NCBI GenBank assembly: GCA_003176045.1
Contig: PSRM01000258.1
Location: 1-32,150, forward strand
DNA length: 32,150 nt
Source: Verrucomicrobiota bacterium
GTDB taxonomy: Bacteria > Verrucomicrobiota > Verrucomicrobiia > Limisphaerales > UBA8199
Reading direction: 5' to 3'
Shown in pieces: positions 8,000-15,245 of this stretch (the first letter of the stretch is position 1; each line of letters begins with the position of its first letter). Under the pieces are notes generated by a model. The model was not told the DNA's origin, searched no databases, and saw nothing but the letters and a program-made list of their open reading frames with translations. The position numbers were made by a program, and so were the translations under genes.

Positions 8000-9058
8000 A
8001 TGTTCATCACGGGCCTGGGGACTGCCTCTCCCCCGCAATGCTATTCCCAAAAGGAATGTTGGGACACTCTCCTTAAGTCTAAAAAATTCTACGAGCTGGA
8101 GACCCGCTCGCGCGCCATTCTCAAAAAGGTCCTGACCAGCGATAACGGAATCGCAACTCGTCATCTTGCGCTCGACGATCTTAACGAGGCCTTCGATTTG
8201 ACCCCTGATGCCCTGCACGCTCGATTCGCGAAGTACGCACCCATGCTCGCATCTACAGCCGCAGAGAAAGCCCTCTCAGATGCAGGCGTCCGTCCGGAAG
8301 ACATTGGCGCATTAATCATCAGCACCTGCACTGGCTACTTATGCCCCGGGCTAACCAGCTATGTCAGCGAACGGCTGAAACTCCGTCCAGACGCCACACT
8401 GCTCGACTTGGTCGGCCAAGGCTGCGCCGCTGCCGTTCCCAATCTGCGTACTGCTGAAGCATTGCTGACGGCAGGGAAATGCCATCACGTTCTATCCATC
8501 TGCGTCGAGGTTTGCAGCGCCGCCCTCTTTTTCGACAATGACCCAGGAGTCCTCATCAGCGCATGCCTGTTCGGCGATGGCGCCGGCGCCGCTGTGCTCG
8601 CCAATGAACCGGCGGCAGATCGGCGCATCGAATGGCAAACCAGTGGTTCCTGGCTCGAACCTGCCGACCGCGACCTGCTTCGGTTCGAGCAAAAGGATGG
8701 GATGCTCCGCAACCGCCTGGCCCAACAGGTGCCGATGTTGGCAGCGCGGTATGCCGAGAAAGTCCTTTCCGGGGCACTTGCAAAAGCCGATCTGCCTCGC
8801 TCGCAGGTGGCGGGTTGGGTGTTCCATCCGGGTGGTAGAGATGTCCTGCTCGCTCTGCGCCAGGAACTGGGCCTGAGTGCCACGGACCTCCGCTGGAGCG
8901 AGTCCGTTTTGAGGGAGTACGGCAACCTCAGCAGCGCGTCTCTCTACTTCGTGCTCAAGTCAGCTTTTGCCGATTCCGCGCCAAATGGGCGGTGGTGGAT
9001 GTCTTCGTTTGGAGCCGGATTTAGTTGTCATGGGGCGTTGCTCCAAGTGGAGACGTGA
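8000..9058 (+). CDS. Type III polyketide synthase (chalcone/stilbene synthase family)
   Basis: A 352-residue ketosynthase homologue. The catalytic triad is visible: Cys142 in DLVGQGCAAAVPNLR, His276 in GWVFHPGGRDVL and Asn309 in REYGNLSSASL. LFGDGAGAAVL and the C-terminal SFGAGFSCHGALL (GFGPG-like loop) are also family marks. Such enzymes extend an acyl-CoA starter with malonyl-CoA and cyclise the chain to resorcinols, pyrones or similar lipids; the product here cannot be deduced. The next gene, a flavoprotein of the geranylgeranyl-reductase type, is probably a tailoring enzyme. The TGA stop (9056-9058) lies at the edge of a GTGAAAC heptamer tract. Confidence 0.9.
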   Translation: MFITGLGTASPPQCYSQKECWDTLLKSKKFYELETRSRAILKKVLTSDNGIATRHLALDDLNEAFDLTPDALHARFAKYAPMLASTAAEKALSDAGVRPEDIGALIISTCTGYLCPGLTSYVSERLKLRPDATLLDLVGQGCAAAVPNLRTAEALLTAGKCHHVLSICVEVCSAALFFDNDPGVLISACLFGDGAGAAVLANEPAADRRIEWQTSGSWLEPADRDLLRFEQKDGMLRNRLAQQVPMLAARYAEKVLSGALAKADLPRSQVAGWVFHPGGRDVLLALRQELGLSATDLRWSESVLREYGNLSSASLYFVLKSAFADSAPNGRWWMSSFGAGFSCHGALLQVET

Positions 9059-9197
9059 ACGTGAAACGTGAAACGTGAAACGTGAACGGCAAAGTTAGAT
9101 GGGTTAAACAGGGGCTCGCCCACGGCTCATAATTCTTAATCTTAATCTTTCTCTTAATCTTAATCTGTCCCGTGGATTGCGTGTTGAGTGTTGCGTG
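9054..9197. repeat. GTGAAAC heptamers, AATCTT block and TTGCGTG heptamers
   Basis: GTGAAAC units occupy 9054-9088, an intact AATCTT/CTTAAT block 9130-9168, and three units of TTGCGTG/TTGAGTG 9177-9197. The polyketide synthase stop is in the first tract and the flavoprotein start codon is in the last. Confidence 0.9.
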
Positions 9198-10225
9198 AAA
9201 TAAACATAATCGGCGGTGGGTTGGCAGGCTTGACACTGGGCATTGGCTTGCGCCAGCGGGGCGTCCCAGTCACCGTGTTCGAGTCAGGCCATTACCCACG
9301 ACATCGGGTCTGCGGTGAATTCATCAGCGGCCGCGGCCAGGATGCTTTGGCCCGGCTCGGCTTGCGCGACCTGCTGATCGAGGCTGGCACAGTGCCAGCT
9401 AAAACCGCGATCTTCTTTCTTGGCGACACTGCCTCACCTGTCCGGCCCATCCCCCGACCAGCGCTCTGCATCTCGCGCTTTGTTCTCGACGCTCTCCTCG
9501 CGGGGCGCTTTCGAGAATTGGGCGGCAACCTGTTTGAGCGTCAATCGTGGCGCGAATCTGGTTTGAGCGAAGGCTGTGTGCGCGCCAGCGGACGACGAAT
9601 CCAAGCCCACGAAAACGGCTGGAAATGGTTCGGCCTCAAAATCCACGCTCGCGATGTCCCCCTCACGGCAGACCTCGAGATGCACGGCTCATCCAAGGGT
9701 TATGTCGGGATGTCTCGGCTCCCGGGCGATGAGATCAACATTTGTGGCCTGTTTCGTCGGCCTGCCGCTGGCAGTGAATCCGCGCCGCCCTGGCAGGAAA
9801 TGCTTCGAGGCCAAAAAGACTCAGCGCACCGCCATCGCGTCGAGAACGCCTCTTTCGACCAAGCCTCTTTTTGTTCAGTCGCCGCCCTCCCTCTGCGCCC
9901 GCGCCGCGCTCGCGCCAGTTCTGAATGTTGCATTGGCGATGCGTTGACTATGATTCCGCCTGTCACTGGCAACGGAATGTCCATGGCTTTCGAGTCAGCA
10001 GAGATTGCTGCTGAACCACTCGCTGCCTATAGCCGCAACGAACTCTCCTGGAGCCAGGCTCAGATTCGCATAGCCCGTGATTGCGATGCAGCTTTTGCTC
10101 AACGTCTTGCGTGGGCCAAATGTCTCCAATGGATGATGTTTACGCTACTCGACCGCGGGCGCCTGGCTCACATTGTGTTGTGCTCTGATCTCGTCTGGCG
10201 CTGGATGTTTGCAAAGACTCGATGA
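9188..10225 (+). CDS. FAD-dependent oxidoreductase (geranylgeranyl-reductase-like)
   Basis: A 345-residue flavoprotein. INIIGGGLAGLTLGIGLRQRGVPVTVFE at residues 5-32 is the dinucleotide-binding GxGxxG fold with its terminal acidic residue. YPRHRVCGEFIS is the conserved loop of the geranylgeranyl reductase / tryptophan halogenase-like group, and CIGDALTMIPPVTGNGMSMAFESAEI is the second FAD motif (GD plus PP.tGnG). It lies 129 bases after the type III polyketide synthase, on the same strand, and probably oxidises or reduces its product. An in-frame TGA (9185-9187) directly precedes GTG 9188, so translation must start at GTG 9188 or TTG 9191; there is no ATG. Both candidate codons lie in the TTGCGTG heptamer repeat. 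Confidence 0.85.
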   Translation: MLREINIIGGGLAGLTLGIGLRQRGVPVTVFESGHYPRHRVCGEFISGRGQDALARLGLRDLLIEAGTVPAKTAIFFLGDTASPVRPIPRPALCISRFVLDALLAGRFRELGGNLFERQSWRESGLSEGCVRASGRRIQAHENGWKWFGLKIHARDVPLTADLEMHGSSKGYVGMSRLPGDEINICGLFRRPAAGSESAPPWQEMLRGQKDSAHRHRVENASFDQASFCSVAALPLRPRRARASSECCIGDALTMIPPVTGNGMSMAFESAEIAAEPLAAYSRNELSWSQAQIRIARDCDAAFAQRLAWAKCLQWMMFTLLDRGRLAHIVLCSDLVWRWMFAKTR

Positions 10226-10231
10226 AGCCGG

Positions 10232-10323
10232 AAATTTGGAGTGCGCGGACATGTCCGCGCTTTGGAACTGCGCGACATGTCGCGCAGTCTGAAAGCGGCG
10301 ACATGTCGCCGCACTCCCAAATT
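10232..10323. repeat. Composite palindrome: three ACATGT-centred hairpins inside an outer stem
   Basis: Three perfect palindromes, 10243-10260, 10268-10287 and 10295-10312, all centre on ACATGT but have different flanking stem bases. An outer stem pairs AATTTGGAGTGCG (10233-10245) with CGCACTCCCAAATT (10310-10323). The outer pair are opposed TTTGGAGTG-hairpin-CTTT elements. It fills the flavoprotein-thiE gap. Read as RNA it could fold as a four-way junction. Confidence 0.9.
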
Positions 10324-10345
10324 CAGCGTCAGTGACCGATTGCCT

Positions 10346-11008
10346 ATGAAACCGCTCTCCGATTGCCATCTTTATGCCTTTGTGGATACCGCATACCTGC
10401 ATGGCCGTGCCCCCGAAGACATCGCTCAACAACTTTGTGACGGAGAAGCAGACCTGATCCAACTCCGCGCCAAGCAATCCTCCTTAGAAGAGATTCGCCG
10501 CATGGCGGCGGCCCTCCACCAAATCACCCAACAGGCCAATGTCGGCCTGGTCATCAACGATCATCCCTCCATTGCCCAGGAGGTTGGCGCCGACTTCTGT
10601 CATCTCGGCCAGGAGGATTTTTTTAAAGTAGGGCAGGCGTCCCGCCTGCCCCCCAGTGCCAAAACTGCCTGGGAAGGCGAGACGCCAGGCCTACGTTTCG
10701 GCCTCAGCTCCCACTCACCCGAACAAGCCAGGCGCGCCAAAGAAGCTGGGGCCGCTTATCTCGGCGTAGGCCCGGTGTACGCCACTGCAACCAAACCGCA
10801 AGCCAAGCCCGTTACTCTCGAATACGTCCGTTGGGCTGCTGCAAACGTAACCCCGCCCTGGTTTGCCATTGGTGGTATTACCCTGCAAAATCTCGACGAA
10901 GTCCTGGCCGCTGGCGCCCGCCGCGTCTGTGTAGTCTCGGCCATTCTGAACTCGCAAAATGTTGTTTCCACCTGCCGAGCATTCAAGGAGAGACTACGAG
11001 CAAGGTAA
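10346..11008 (+). CDS. thiE: Thiamine-phosphate synthase
   Basis: A 220-residue TIM-barrel enzyme joining HMP-pyrophosphate and thiazole phosphate to thiamine phosphate. Family marks are DLIQLRAKQ, VGLVINDHPSIAQEVGADFCHLGQED, GVGPVYATATKPQAKP and PWFAIGGITLQNLDEVLAAGARRVCVVSAIL. ATG 10346 is chosen because the open frame upstream to 10241 only translates the hairpin repeat. Between HLGQED and GLSSHSPEQ the normal short helix is replaced by about 23 residues (VGQASRLPPSAK...ETPGLR) encoded by an in-frame inverted-repeat element, so that part of the barrel is altered. No TPP riboswitch was recognised upstream. Confidence 0.9.
   Translation: MKPLSDCHLYAFVDTAYLHGRAPEDIAQQLCDGEADLIQLRAKQSSLEEIRRMAAALHQITQQANVGLVINDHPSIAQEVGADFCHLGQEDFFKVGQASRLPPSAKTAWEGETPGLRFGLSSHSPEQARRAKEAGAAYLGVGPVYATATKPQAKPVTLEYVRWAAANVTPPWFAIGGITLQNLDEVLAAGARRVCVVSAILNSQNVVSTCRAFKERLRAR
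10628..10694. repeat. Inverted-repeat element inserted in frame in thiE
   Basis: GTAGGGCAGGCGTC at the left end pairs imperfectly with GACGCCAGGCCTAC at the right. An inner hairpin, GGCAGGCG-TCC-CGCCTGCC, lies at 10632-10650. The element keeps the thiE reading frame and adds residues with no counterpart in normal ThiE proteins. Confidence 0.8.
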
Positions 11009-11066
11009 CCGGGCTCCGGTCATTATCGGATTTCGGACTTCCGATTTGTTAATTATCGGAGCAAAG

Positions 11067-11136
11067 CGCCGGGTGAGGGCACCCGGCCTACAGGCGCAGT
11101 GCTGTGGACATTTAGGCCGGGTGCCCTCACCCGGCG
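11067..11136. repeat. Perfect 24-base inverted repeat, arms themselves hairpins
   Basis: Bases 11067-11090 and 11113-11136 are exact reverse complements. Each arm also contains its own hairpin (CCGGGTG-AGGG-CACCCGG). It lies downstream of thiE and may end its transcript. No similar sequence was seen elsewhere in the window. Confidence 0.88.
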
Positions 11137-11170
11137 TTACAGATTTCAAGATTGTAAGGACCTCGCCGCC

Positions 11171-11206
11171 TTATTTAACCTTTTAACTCATTTAACTTTT
11201 TAACTA
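11171..11206 (+). repeat. TTTAAC tandem repeat
   Basis: Four TTTAAC units with variable one- to three-base spacers, ending 8 bases before the PfkB kinase start. It occupies the same position and strand as the tracts upstream of mdh and the symporter. Confidence 0.8.
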
Positions 11207-11213
11207 ATACAGA

Positions 11214-12113
11214 ATGAGCGTTCTAATTGTCGGCTCGACCGCCCTGGATTCAATCAAAACACCCAAGGCCGAGAATCCGCGCCTGCTCGGCGGTTCGGCC
11301 AGTCACGCAGCCGTCGCCGCCAGCTTCTTCAGCCCGGTAAAACTCGTCGGAGTAGTTGGAAACGATTTTCCCAAGCCCTACATTCAACTCTACAAACGGC
11401 GCAAGATTGATCTGGAAGGATTGCAAATCTTGCCGGGCAAGACCTTTCATTGGTCGGGGGAATACGAGATCAACATGAACAATCGCCGCACCCTCTTGAC
11501 CGAATTGGGCGTCTTCGAAACCTTCACGCCCACACTTCCCAATTCGCACCAGAGCGCTCCTTTTGTTCTGTTGGCCAATATCGCGCCTTCCCTACAGTCC
11601 CACGTCCTCAGCCAAATGCAGCGCCCCAGGTTTGTCGTGGCTGACACAATGGATCTGTGGCTGAACATCGCTCTGCCCGATCTCCTGCGCCTTATCAAAC
11701 GCCTTGATTGTTTCGTGCTGAATGACAGCGAAGCGCATCAGCTGACGCAAACCGACAACGTTTTCGCCGCGCTCAAACAAATCCACAAACTCGGGCCCAA
11801 GTACGTGATCATCAAAAAAGGTTCCCACGGTTCAATCCTTTCCGGCCCGCGCGGATTTTTCATCTGCCCGGCCTATCCACTGCACAATGTGGTGGACCCG
11901 ACCGGAGCAGGGGACTCATTCGTAGGCGCCATGATTGGCTGCCTGGCAGTTGCCAAAGGCTCAGTCGAGGACAATATCCGGCGTGCCATGGTTTATGGGG
12001 CCGTTGTGGCATCCTTCTGCTGCGAGGGTTTCGGCCTCCAGCGCACTGCCCGGCTTACCCGTGGCCAGATAGAAAAACGAGCGAAGGAGCTGCAGAAGCT
12101 GACTCGGTTTTAG
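11214..12113 (+). CDS. PfkB-family carbohydrate or nucleoside kinase
   Basis: A 299-residue cytoplasmic kinase. The first PfkB region is visible as NPRLLGGSASHAAVAASFFSPVKLVGVVGNDF (residues 22-53) and the second as NVVDPTGAGDSFVGAMIG, with the catalytic Asp in GAGD and the anion hole. YVIIKKGSHGSIL is the ATP-binding strand. The substrate sugar or nucleoside is not evident; the lid region (HWSGEYEINMNNRRT) resembles adenosine/ribokinase-like members. The start ATG 11214 has no Shine-Dalgarno. It converges on cysE across an inverted repeat. Confidence 0.87.
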   Translation: MSVLIVGSTALDSIKTPKAENPRLLGGSASHAAVAASFFSPVKLVGVVGNDFPKPYIQLYKRRKIDLEGLQILPGKTFHWSGEYEINMNNRRTLLTELGVFETFTPTLPNSHQSAPFVLLANIAPSLQSHVLSQMQRPRFVVADTMDLWLNIALPDLLRLIKRLDCFVLNDSEAHQLTQTDNVFAALKQIHKLGPKYVIIKKGSHGSILSGPRGFFICPAYPLHNVVDPTGAGDSFVGAMIGCLAVAKGSVEDNIRRAMVYGAVVASFCCEGFGLQRTARLTRGQIEKRAKELQKLTRF

Positions 12114-12117
12114 GGTT

Positions 12118-12208
12118 GAAACCACGAATGAACACGAATTCACACAAATTCAGAAACCTGGAGGCATCTTGCTTTTATTCGTGTTTATTCGTGTTTATTC
12201 GTGGTTTC
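12118..12208. terminator. Inverted CACGAAT/ATTCGTG repeat between convergent genes
   Basis: GAAACCACGAATGAACACGAAT at 12118-12139 pairs with ATTCGTGTTTATTCGTGGTTTC at 12187-12208. The right side carries two and a half units of GTGTTTATTC. It occupies almost the whole gap between the kinase (+) and cysE (-), so it is a good candidate bidirectional terminator. Confidence 0.6.
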
Positions 12209-12217
12209 ATCAGTCTG

Positions 12218-13177
12218 CTACACCTGAAAATCCGCTACCGGCCGCTGCCGGTCCTTCTTGCTCATCACCTTCACATTCGCCTCTTCCTGGATCACCAGTG
12301 AATGCGGAGGCACGCTCGAGGTCAAAAACACATTTGCGCCAATTGTGCTGCCTTCACCCACCACCGTATCGCCTCCCATGATCGTTGCCCCTGCGTAGAT
12401 CGTTACTCGATCCTCAATCGTCGGATGCCGCTTTTGTCCACGCAGCAGTTGGCCGGCCGCAAGCGACTTTGCTACCAGCCCTACGCCCTGATACATCTTT
12501 ACATGATCGCCGATGATGCTCGTCTCGCCGATAACCGTCCCCGTGCAATGGTCCACGAAGAAATGAGTTCCGATCTGTGCGCCCGGATGCAGATCCATTC
12601 CCGTCCGGCCATGCGCCCATTCCGTCATAATACGAGGGATCAGGGCAATGTTCTTGCGATAGAGTTCGCGGGCCAGCCTTTGCACAGAGATGGCTTCCAT
12701 GAAAGGATAGGCCACGATGACCTCCTCTTTGCTCAGGGCCGCCGGGTCGCCATTGAAGGCCGCCTCAGCATCCGTTTGCAGCAGATCGCGCACTCGCGGA
12801 ATGCTCTCCAGAAACTCCACCGTAAAGGCCCGCGCGATTGGCCGCCGATCCTTCTTTGGCAGTTCAGGGGGTGGATTGTATTCCAGGCTCTTGAAGATCT
12901 CCTCTTCCAGATCTCTCAGAACATCCGCGAGCAGCGACGTTGTTTGAGGCTTGAGTTCTGACGAGTGGATCAGTTTCTCGCTAAAAAAGCCGGGGAACGT
13001 CAGCCGCAGCAGGTCCTCTGTTATCCGCGCAATTGCGGTTTTAGAAGGGAGATTCTTTCCATCCAGATGATTGATTCCCCCCGCTTTCGCGTACGAGGCC
13101 ATCAACATCTCAGCCAACTGATTTACGGTCGCCTGCACGCACGAAGTATCGGTTACATGCAGACGCATGGCAAGCAT
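12218..13177 (-). CDS. cysE: Serine O-acetyltransferase, long (EpsC-like) type
   Basis: A 319-residue enzyme making O-acetylserine from serine and acetyl-CoA for cysteine synthesis. The N-terminal 170 residues are helical and carry the AYPFMEAISVQRLARELY motif. The left-handed beta-helix follows, with GMDLHPGAQIGTHFFVDHCTGTVIGETSIIGDHVKMYQGVGL; the His in VDHCTG is the catalytic residue. The segment KRHPTIEDRVTIYAGATIMGG continues the hexapeptide coils. Length above 300 fits the long bacterial type rather than the 270-residue enterobacterial type. The start is either ATG 13177 or ATG 13168 (MRLHVTD). A composite hairpin element lies directly upstream. Confidence 0.92.
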   Translation of the reverse strand: MLAMRLHVTDTSCVQATVNQLAEMLMASYAKAGGINHLDGKNLPSKTAIARITEDLLRLTFPGFFSEKLIHSSELKPQTTSLLADVLRDLEEEIFKSLEYNPPPELPKKDRRPIARAFTVEFLESIPRVRDLLQTDAEAAFNGDPAALSKEEVIVAYPFMEAISVQRLARELYRKNIALIPRIMTEWAHGRTGMDLHPGAQIGTHFFVDHCTGTVIGETSIIGDHVKMYQGVGLVAKSLAAGQLLRGQKRHPTIEDRVTIYAGATIMGGDTVVGEGSTIGANVFLTSSVPPHSLVIQEEANVKVMSKKDRQRPVADFQV

Positions 13178-13184
13178 CGGAAAA

Positions 13185-13327
13185 CCTGGGAGCGCGGCCT
13201 TTAGGCCGCTTCACGCTCCGAAGCCACCGAGGCGCCGGAGTTACATGGTCCGCTCATTGGCTATGGACGTTGAAGCGGCCTAAAGGCCGCGCTCCAGACC
13301 CGCGGGCAAGATGCCCGCGCTCCCAGG
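13185..13327. repeat. Composite hairpin element, GGAGCGCGG family
   Basis: The outer stem is CCTGGGAGCGC (13185-13195) with GCGCTCCCAGG (13317-13327). An inner pair is GCGGCCTTTAGGCCGCTTCA (about 13195-13214) with its inverse (about 13270-13290). A third hairpin, GCGGGCA-TCT-TGCCCGC on the minus strand, lies at about 13302-13318. The layout matches the composite at 10232-10323 but with different border and stem sequences. It fills the gap between cysE and the GH2 gene. Confidence 0.88.
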
Positions 13328-13330
13328 TCG

Positions 13331-15169
13331 TCACGGCCCGCCAGCCGTTTTCCGGCGCAGGTTCGCCGCCGCGATTTTCTTCAAATCCATTTTCACGATC
13401 TGGCGGTCGTAAGTCATAAGCCCGTTCACCTCGATTTCCACATCGCTGGTCTGTGTGTAAATGGCGGCCGAAAGTCCCTTTGAGGCGACCAGCGGGAAAA
13501 GCTTATCGATCAGATCGAGATAGGCAGAAGTCAGCGCAGCTGAGTTGGTGTAACTGCGGTATCCCCAATTCTTTTCGGCCTGCCAGGTGTGGCCATGCAC
13601 CGGCAAGCCGAGCCCGCCAAATTCGCCCAGCACAATTGCGCGGGCGGTCTCAGGCTCGGGGGCACCAGGGCCGGGATACTTGTGCATGTCCATCACATCT
13701 CCCACATGCCGGTCAGTCCAGCCACTGGTGTTGTCCACAAGACGGGTGGGATCGAGTTTTTTGATCATGTCAACGATGCGCGGCGTATCCCATTGGCCCC
13801 AGCCTTCGTTGTAGGGCACCCACATAACGATGCATGGATGATTGTGCCGGCCTTCAATCAGGGCTTTGAGTTCAGTCTCAAATTCAGAAGCGGATTCCGC
13901 AGACCGTTCGATGTCCGGGTCTTTTGGCCCGATGAACTTGTCGCCGCTGGGCATATCTTGCCAGACCAGCAGGCCGAGTTTGTCGCACCAGTAATACCAG
14001 CGCTCTGGTTCGACCTTTACGTGCTTGCGGGCAAGATTGAATCCAATTTTTTTCGTCATTTCAATGTCGTAGCGAAGCGCCGCGTCGGTCGGCGCCGCGT
14101 ACAAGCCATCAGGCCAAAAACCCTGGTCCAATGGGCCAAATTCAAAATACGGTTGGTTGTTCAGCATCAGCCGCGTAAACCCTTTCACGTCCTTACCGAG
14201 AGAGATTTTTCTCATGCCAAAATAGCTATCCACCTGATCCACGGTGCGCGTGCCGAGCTTGAGTTTGATCACCAGGCCGTAAAGATGAGGATGTTCGGGC
14301 GACCAGAGCTTTGTGTTTTTGACCGGCAAAGTAAGCCTGCCCGGCGCGGTAACCCAGGCGTTATAAATCTCAGCCGGGCCATCGCGAACACTCACTTCTA
14401 TCCGGAAGTCACCCAGTGGCAACGTAGTGTCTGGATGAACAGTGACCGAACCTGCGTCAATGTCGGGAGTGATCTCGATATTCTTGATATAGGCCGCCGC
14501 GACGGGCTCCAGCCACACCGTCTGCCAAATCCCGCTGCTTGAGGTGTACCAGATGCTGTGCGGGTGCCGGACCTGCTTGCCCCTTGGCTGAGTGCCGGCG
14601 TCCATGGGATTGACCGCACTGACGACCAATTCATTCGGCCCGTTTGGCTGGACTGCCTGGCTGATATTAAACGTGAACGCGTCGTATCCGCCGCGATGCC
14701 CCCCGATCTCGTGTCCATTTACCCAGACTTTGCTGTCGAAGTTCACCGCGCCGAAATGCAGCAGGATTTGCCGCCCCAGCCACCCTTTCGGCAACTCAAA
14801 CGCGCGCCGATACCACAGCCGATCATTTTCGGTAACAGGTTTCATCACACCCGATAGGGCCGATTCGACAGGAAACGGCACCAGGATTTGGATGGAAAAA
14901 GTCTCTGGCTTGGAGTCTTTGGCCGTGATGGCAAGGTCCCATAAGCCGTTCAGGTTGAGCCATTCGCTGCGGACCATTTGGGGACGCGGATATTCAGGAT
15001 GCGCTTTTGAAGGAGAAACATCCTTGGTCCATGGCGTCTGCAGCGGACCTTCCGCCGGATGCCACTGTGCGCAGGATTCGCGCCGAACTAGTAGGGTGGC
15101 GAATACGGCAACCGCGCAGAGGAAACGTGATGTGATTTTATGCTTCAGAAGCCGTGATTTGGTTTTCAT
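13331..15169 (-). CDS. Secreted glycoside hydrolase family 2 protein
   Basis: A 612-residue protein. ATG 15169 gives a signal peptide (MKTKSRLLKHK then a hydrophobic stretch, cleavage near SCA|QW). The open frame begins nine codons earlier, but without a better start. Order: jelly-roll sugar-binding domain (LNGLWDLAI, NDRLWYRRAFELP, LHFGAVNFDSKVWVNGHEIGGHRGGYDAF), immunoglobulin-like domain, then a TIM barrel with the acid/base Glu in VMWVPYNEGWGQWD and the nucleophile Glu in IVLGEFGGLG. Activity on beta-galactosides, -glucuronides or -mannosides is possible and cannot be separated here. It is periplasmic or extracellular. The gene precedes cysE and follows ispE on the same strand, with no functional link apparent. 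Confidence 0.9.
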   Translation of the reverse strand: MKTKSRLLKHKITSRFLCAVAVFATLLVRRESCAQWHPAEGPLQTPWTKDVSPSKAHPEYPRPQMVRSEWLNLNGLWDLAITAKDSKPETFSIQILVPFPVESALSGVMKPVTENDRLWYRRAFELPKGWLGRQILLHFGAVNFDSKVWVNGHEIGGHRGGYDAFTFNISQAVQPNGPNELVVSAVNPMDAGTQPRGKQVRHPHSIWYTSSSGIWQTVWLEPVAAAYIKNIEITPDIDAGSVTVHPDTTLPLGDFRIEVSVRDGPAEIYNAWVTAPGRLTLPVKNTKLWSPEHPHLYGLVIKLKLGTRTVDQVDSYFGMRKISLGKDVKGFTRLMLNNQPYFEFGPLDQGFWPDGLYAAPTDAALRYDIEMTKKIGFNLARKHVKVEPERWYYWCDKLGLLVWQDMPSGDKFIGPKDPDIERSAESASEFETELKALIEGRHNHPCIVMWVPYNEGWGQWDTPRIVDMIKKLDPTRLVDNTSGWTDRHVGDVMDMHKYPGPGAPEPETARAIVLGEFGGLGLPVHGHTWQAEKNWGYRSYTNSAALTSAYLDLIDKLFPLVASKGLSAAIYTQTSDVEIEVNGLMTYDRQIVKMDLKKIAAANLRRKTAGGP

Positions 15170-15245
15170 ATTTTTTGCACCTTCGACCGAAAGCAAACTG
15201 ACAGAAAAATTTTGGACAGAAAAATTAAAAAATGATTTTCAGGAT

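Noticed and set aside
10232-10323. TPP riboswitch upstream of thiE
   Set aside because: The three-palindrome structure does not match the THI-box core (no CUGAGA and ACCUGA motifs found).
12302-12961. Plus-strand reading frame opposite cysE
   Set aside because: It is antisense to a well-supported acetyltransferase and has no recognisable domain.
13589-14542. Long plus-strand frame opposite the GH2 gene
   Set aside because: It is a codon-bias shadow of the GH2 frame; its protein shows no family features.
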